From positions 178,161 to 242,160 of the forward strand of contig NZ_JAPZVP010000008.1 in NCBI RefSeq assembly GCF_027622875.1: 64,000 nucleotides of DNA, given 5' to 3'. The position numbers and the translations under genes are program-made. Positions 61,810-64,000 of the stretch are shown piece after piece. Position 1 is the stretch's first letter. Each line of letters begins with the position of its first letter. Origin of the DNA: Glycomyces luteolus (GTDB taxonomy: Bacteria; Actinomycetota; Actinomycetes; Mycobacteriales; Micromonosporaceae). Below the pieces are notes generated by a model. It was not told the DNA's origin, made no database searches, and saw nothing but the letters and a program-made list of their open reading frames with translations.

Positions 61810-64000
61810 TCAGCCCCAGTAGCGGGGCGTGTAGTAGTCCGGCACTTCGACTTCGGCGAAATCCATGTCGGAGCCGAGGTAGAAGCTCGGGTACTGCGGC
61901 TGGTTGTAGGTGGTCTGCTGGTTCGCCACGCCGACCCGGTACTGCGGGTCGTGCATGAGCGTGAACAGCTTGTGGCCGGTCACCTCGGTGGAGGTGAAGA
62001 CGCGAATCGCGCTGGAGTCGGCGGTGCGGACCAGCAGCTCCTCGCGCCAGTCGCCGAGCACGTCGGCCACCAGGCCCGGGTTGCCCTTCGTGTAGTTGTT
62101 GGTGAGCGTCCCGGCGGCGTCGAGGACCACGCCGTCCTGGTAGTCGCGGATCGTCGTCTCCTCGACGGTGGCGGCGTCCGCGCCGTGCACGAGCTGGGTC
62201 GTCAGATCGGCGTCCCAGCGGATGTTCATGTTGGTGCCCGGCGTCGGCGCCTCGATCGGCTCGCCGGTCACGGTGAACAGGCCCTCGGGGTTCCCGGCCT
62301 GGTCGGGCGGGAGCGAAGCCCACGCCTCGTAGCCCGGGATCGACGGGTCGATGTCGCCGACCATGCCGCGCCCGGTGTCGCGGCCGGAATAGCCGCCCCA
62401 CAGGACCTCGCCGGTCTCGGCGTCGCGCATCGCGTACCCGTACGGCGCCCAGGCGCCGCCCTCGAAGACCGAGAAGATCTCCAGCCCTTCGCGGTTCGGG
62501 TCGAAGTCGCCCACGTGGAGCGCGTCGCCGTGGCCGAGCTTCGCGAGCGTGCCCGGGTTGTTGGCGTTCTCCGGCATGGTCGCGTAAGACGAGTAGAGCA
62601 GCGAGCCGTCGTCGTCGAGGGTCGCGGCCCCGTAGACGATCTCCTGCTTGCCGTCGCCGTCCACATCGGCCACGCTCAGCGAGTGGTCGCCCTGCGTGGT
62701 GAGGGTGCCCCACTCGGGGTCGGGTCCCTCGACGCCGTGCGGGGAGCCGTTGAACGGGTTGGACATCGGGGCGTGGCCGGAATCGGCCTGCCAGCGCTGC
62801 TCCAGGTGCTCGCCGTCCCAGTCGATCGCGGTGATGGTCGTGCGCGTGTAGTAGCCGCGGGCGAAGATCGCCGAGGGGTGCTCGCCGTCGAGGTAGGCGA
62901 CGCCCGAGAGGAACCGGTCGACGCGGTTGCCCGGTTCGATGCGGGCCATGGCGTAGTCGCCCCATTCGAGCCCGTCGTCGCCGCGCTGGACCGGGAAGTC
63001 GATGGTGTCCATCTCCAGGCCGGTACGCCCGTTGAAGACCGTCAGGTATTCCGGTCCGGAGAGGACGAACCCGGCGAAGTTCCGCAGCTGGTTCCGGGTG
63101 GAGCGCGAGGGCGCGTAGACGTCGATGAAGTGGTCCGCGAGCGTCTCGGCGTCGGCCTGCGAGAGCGGGTAGGCGAAGTCGAACTGCGCGTCGGCGCCGA
63201 GCGCGGCCTCGATGGTCGCGGGCCAGTCGCCCTTGACGACCTCGGGGTGCTCGTGCCAGTCCATGAACATCTGCACGAGGTGGTCGTAGTAGCCGGCGGC
63301 GGAGAGCCGGTAGTCGTCCTGGTGGGTGACTCCCGCTTCCACGTCGTCCTCGGGGAGCGTGATGTAGCGCTCCTCGCCGTCTTCCACATACGAGGTCGAC
63401 TTGGTTCCCGGCGCGGTCTTGAGCATGACCTCGGAGATGCCGTCGCCGTCGAAGTCGTACACGTCGAACTGGGTGTAGTGGGCGCCGGCCCGGATGTTCA
63501 CCCCGGGCTCGATGCGCCAGAGCAGCTCGCCCTCCTGGGTGTAGGCGTCGATGTAGACGGGCCCGGTGTAGCCGACCTGCGAGACGTCCTTCGAGTTCGA
63601 GGGGTCCCACTTGACGACGTACTCGTAGTCGCCGTCGCCGTCGAGATCGCCGGGGCTGATGTCGTTGGCCTTGTAGCGGTAGGCCTCCCCGGCTGGGGTG
63701 ACGCCGTCGGCGGGCTTCTGCAGCGGGATGTCGAGGTAGCCCTCGGACCAGGGCGTCACGGTGTCGGAGACGTCGATGGGCCAGCCGCGCTTGACAGCGA
63801 CGACCTTGTACTCCGAGTCGGCGTCGCCGGCTTCGTCGAGGAAGTTGGTGGAGTCGGTGACGGTGGCGATCTTGCGGCCGTCCCGGTAGACCTTGAAGGT
63901 CGCGCCGGTCAGACCTGAATCGTTATAACCGGTCACCTCGTCGGCGAGCAGCCGCCAGCTGAGGAAGACGCCGTCGCCGGTCACGGCCGCGATCAGGCCG
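61810..64000 (-). CDS. rhamnogalacturonan lyase, PL11 family (5' end outside window)
   Basis: C-terminal 730 residues of a pectin-degrading lyase. Visible: FLSWRLLADE..FKVYRDGRKIA (fibronectin-like N-part), then the beta-propeller with repeated Asp-rich calcium loops (SPGDLDGDGDYEYVVKWDPSNSKD, DVYDFDGDGISEVMLKTAPG, VADVDGDGKQEIVYGA, VLGDWREELLVRT) and the end YTPRYWG. This is the YesW/YesX-type PL11 enzyme, cutting the rhamnose-galacturonate backbone by beta-elimination. The frame remains open to the window end (GLIAAVTGDGVFLSW), so the signal peptide lies outside. It points to plant cell wall use. Confidence 0.93.
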   Translation of the reverse strand, partial: GLIAAVTGDGVFLSWRLLADEVTGYNDSGLTGATFKVYRDGRKIATVTDSTNFLDEAGDADSEYKVVAVKRGWPIDVSDTVTPWSEGYLDIPLQKPADGVTPAGEAYRYKANDISPGDLDGDGDYEYVVKWDPSNSKDVSQVGYTGPVYIDAYTQEGELLWRIEPGVNIRAGAHYTQFDVYDFDGDGISEVMLKTAPGTKSTSYVEDGEERYITLPEDDVEAGVTHQDDYRLSAAGYYDHLVQMFMDWHEHPEVVKGDWPATIEAALGADAQFDFAYPLSQADAETLADHFIDVYAPSRSTRNQLRNFAGFVLSGPEYLTVFNGRTGLEMDTIDFPVQRGDDGLEWGDYAMARIEPGNRVDRFLSGVAYLDGEHPSAIFARGYYTRTTITAIDWDGEHLEQRWQADSGHAPMSNPFNGSPHGVEGPDPEWGTLTTQGDHSLSVADVDGDGKQEIVYGAATLDDDGSLLYSSYATMPENANNPGTLAKLGHGDALHVGDFDPNREGLEIFSVFEGGAWAPYGYAMRDAETGEVLWGGYSGRDTGRGMVGDIDPSIPGYEAWASLPPDQAGNPEGLFTVTGEPIEAPTPGTNMNIRWDADLTTQLVHGADAATVEETTIRDYQDGVVLDAAGTLTNNYTKGNPGLVADVLGDWREELLVRTADSSAIRVFTSTEVTGHKLFTLMHDPQYRVGVANQQTTYNQPQYPSFYLGSDMDFAEVEVPDYYTPRYWG

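Overview
The window is very GC-rich actinobacterial chromosome. The gene set (SecDF, phosphatidylinositol mannoside enzymes, a Tat lipoprotein, an actinobacterial subtilisin-inhibitor-like protein, GTG/TTG starts, DtxR/IdeR-type iron boxes) points to a mycelial or soil actinomycete. A Glycomyces/Stackebrandtia-like lineage is my guess, with low confidence. No rRNA, tRNA, CRISPR array or prophage was found.

Region 1 (1-23.1 kb) is the conserved actinobacterial block thrS - HIT - pgsA - acyltransferase - pimA - pdxS - pdxT - yebC - ruvCAB - yajC - secDF, all on the minus strand. Here it is interrupted by accessory genes: an MFS exporter, a hydrolase and a phosphoribosyltransferase between ruvC and yebC; membrane proteins and a subtilisin-inhibitor-like protein between pdxT and pdxS; and a K+(Na+)/H+ antiporter plus a wrecked HigBA-type toxin-antitoxin module between the HIT gene and thrS. 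An 860-bp IS5-family element with a TTA target duplication sits in the third codon of the antitoxin gene.

Region 2 (23.2-27.4 kb) opens with a compact metal-response unit. A MerR regulator, apparently leaderless, sits behind a promoter with a 20-bp spacer and an internal dyad. It is translationally coupled to a 29-residue peptide with ten cysteines (metallothionein-like), followed by a strong terminator. A quinone oxidoreductase, a ferredoxin/flavodoxin-NADP reductase and a Tat-exported PhoX-like protein follow.

Region 3 (27.5-35.4 kb) is a guanidine/urea nitrogen cluster: a biotin-dependent carboxylase (frameshifted in its linker beside an 11-G run), two DUF1989 carboxyguanidine-deiminase-type subunits, an SSS-family symporter and a TetR regulator. 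Three copies of the same palindromic operator lie before the deiminase operon and in the symporter/tetR interval. No allophanate hydrolase is present in the window.

Region 4 (35.4-45.4 kb) holds GDP-mannose dehydratase, two aldo-keto reductases, a small winged-helix regulator with a membrane partner behind a triple direct repeat, two paralogous lipoproteins of unknown function with duplicated leaders, a NarL-type two-component system, and an SDR/QueA-like pair. Region 5 (45.4-46.9 kb) is non-coding and full of tandem repeats.

Region 6 (46.9-64 kb) contains a small membrane protein, an HSDL2-like SDR, an OmpR-type two-component system, a LuxR-type regulator, an FAD monooxygenase, LtrA, an iron-siderophore ABC transporter with two paralogous binding lipoproteins under two iron boxes, a secreted endonuclease/exonuclease, and a rhamnogalacturonan lyase cut by the window end.

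Several long pure G/C runs (1-60, 21056-21095, around 27790, 38980-39120) coincide with broken genes. They look like assembly or sequencing faults, so lesions next to them should be treated with caution.
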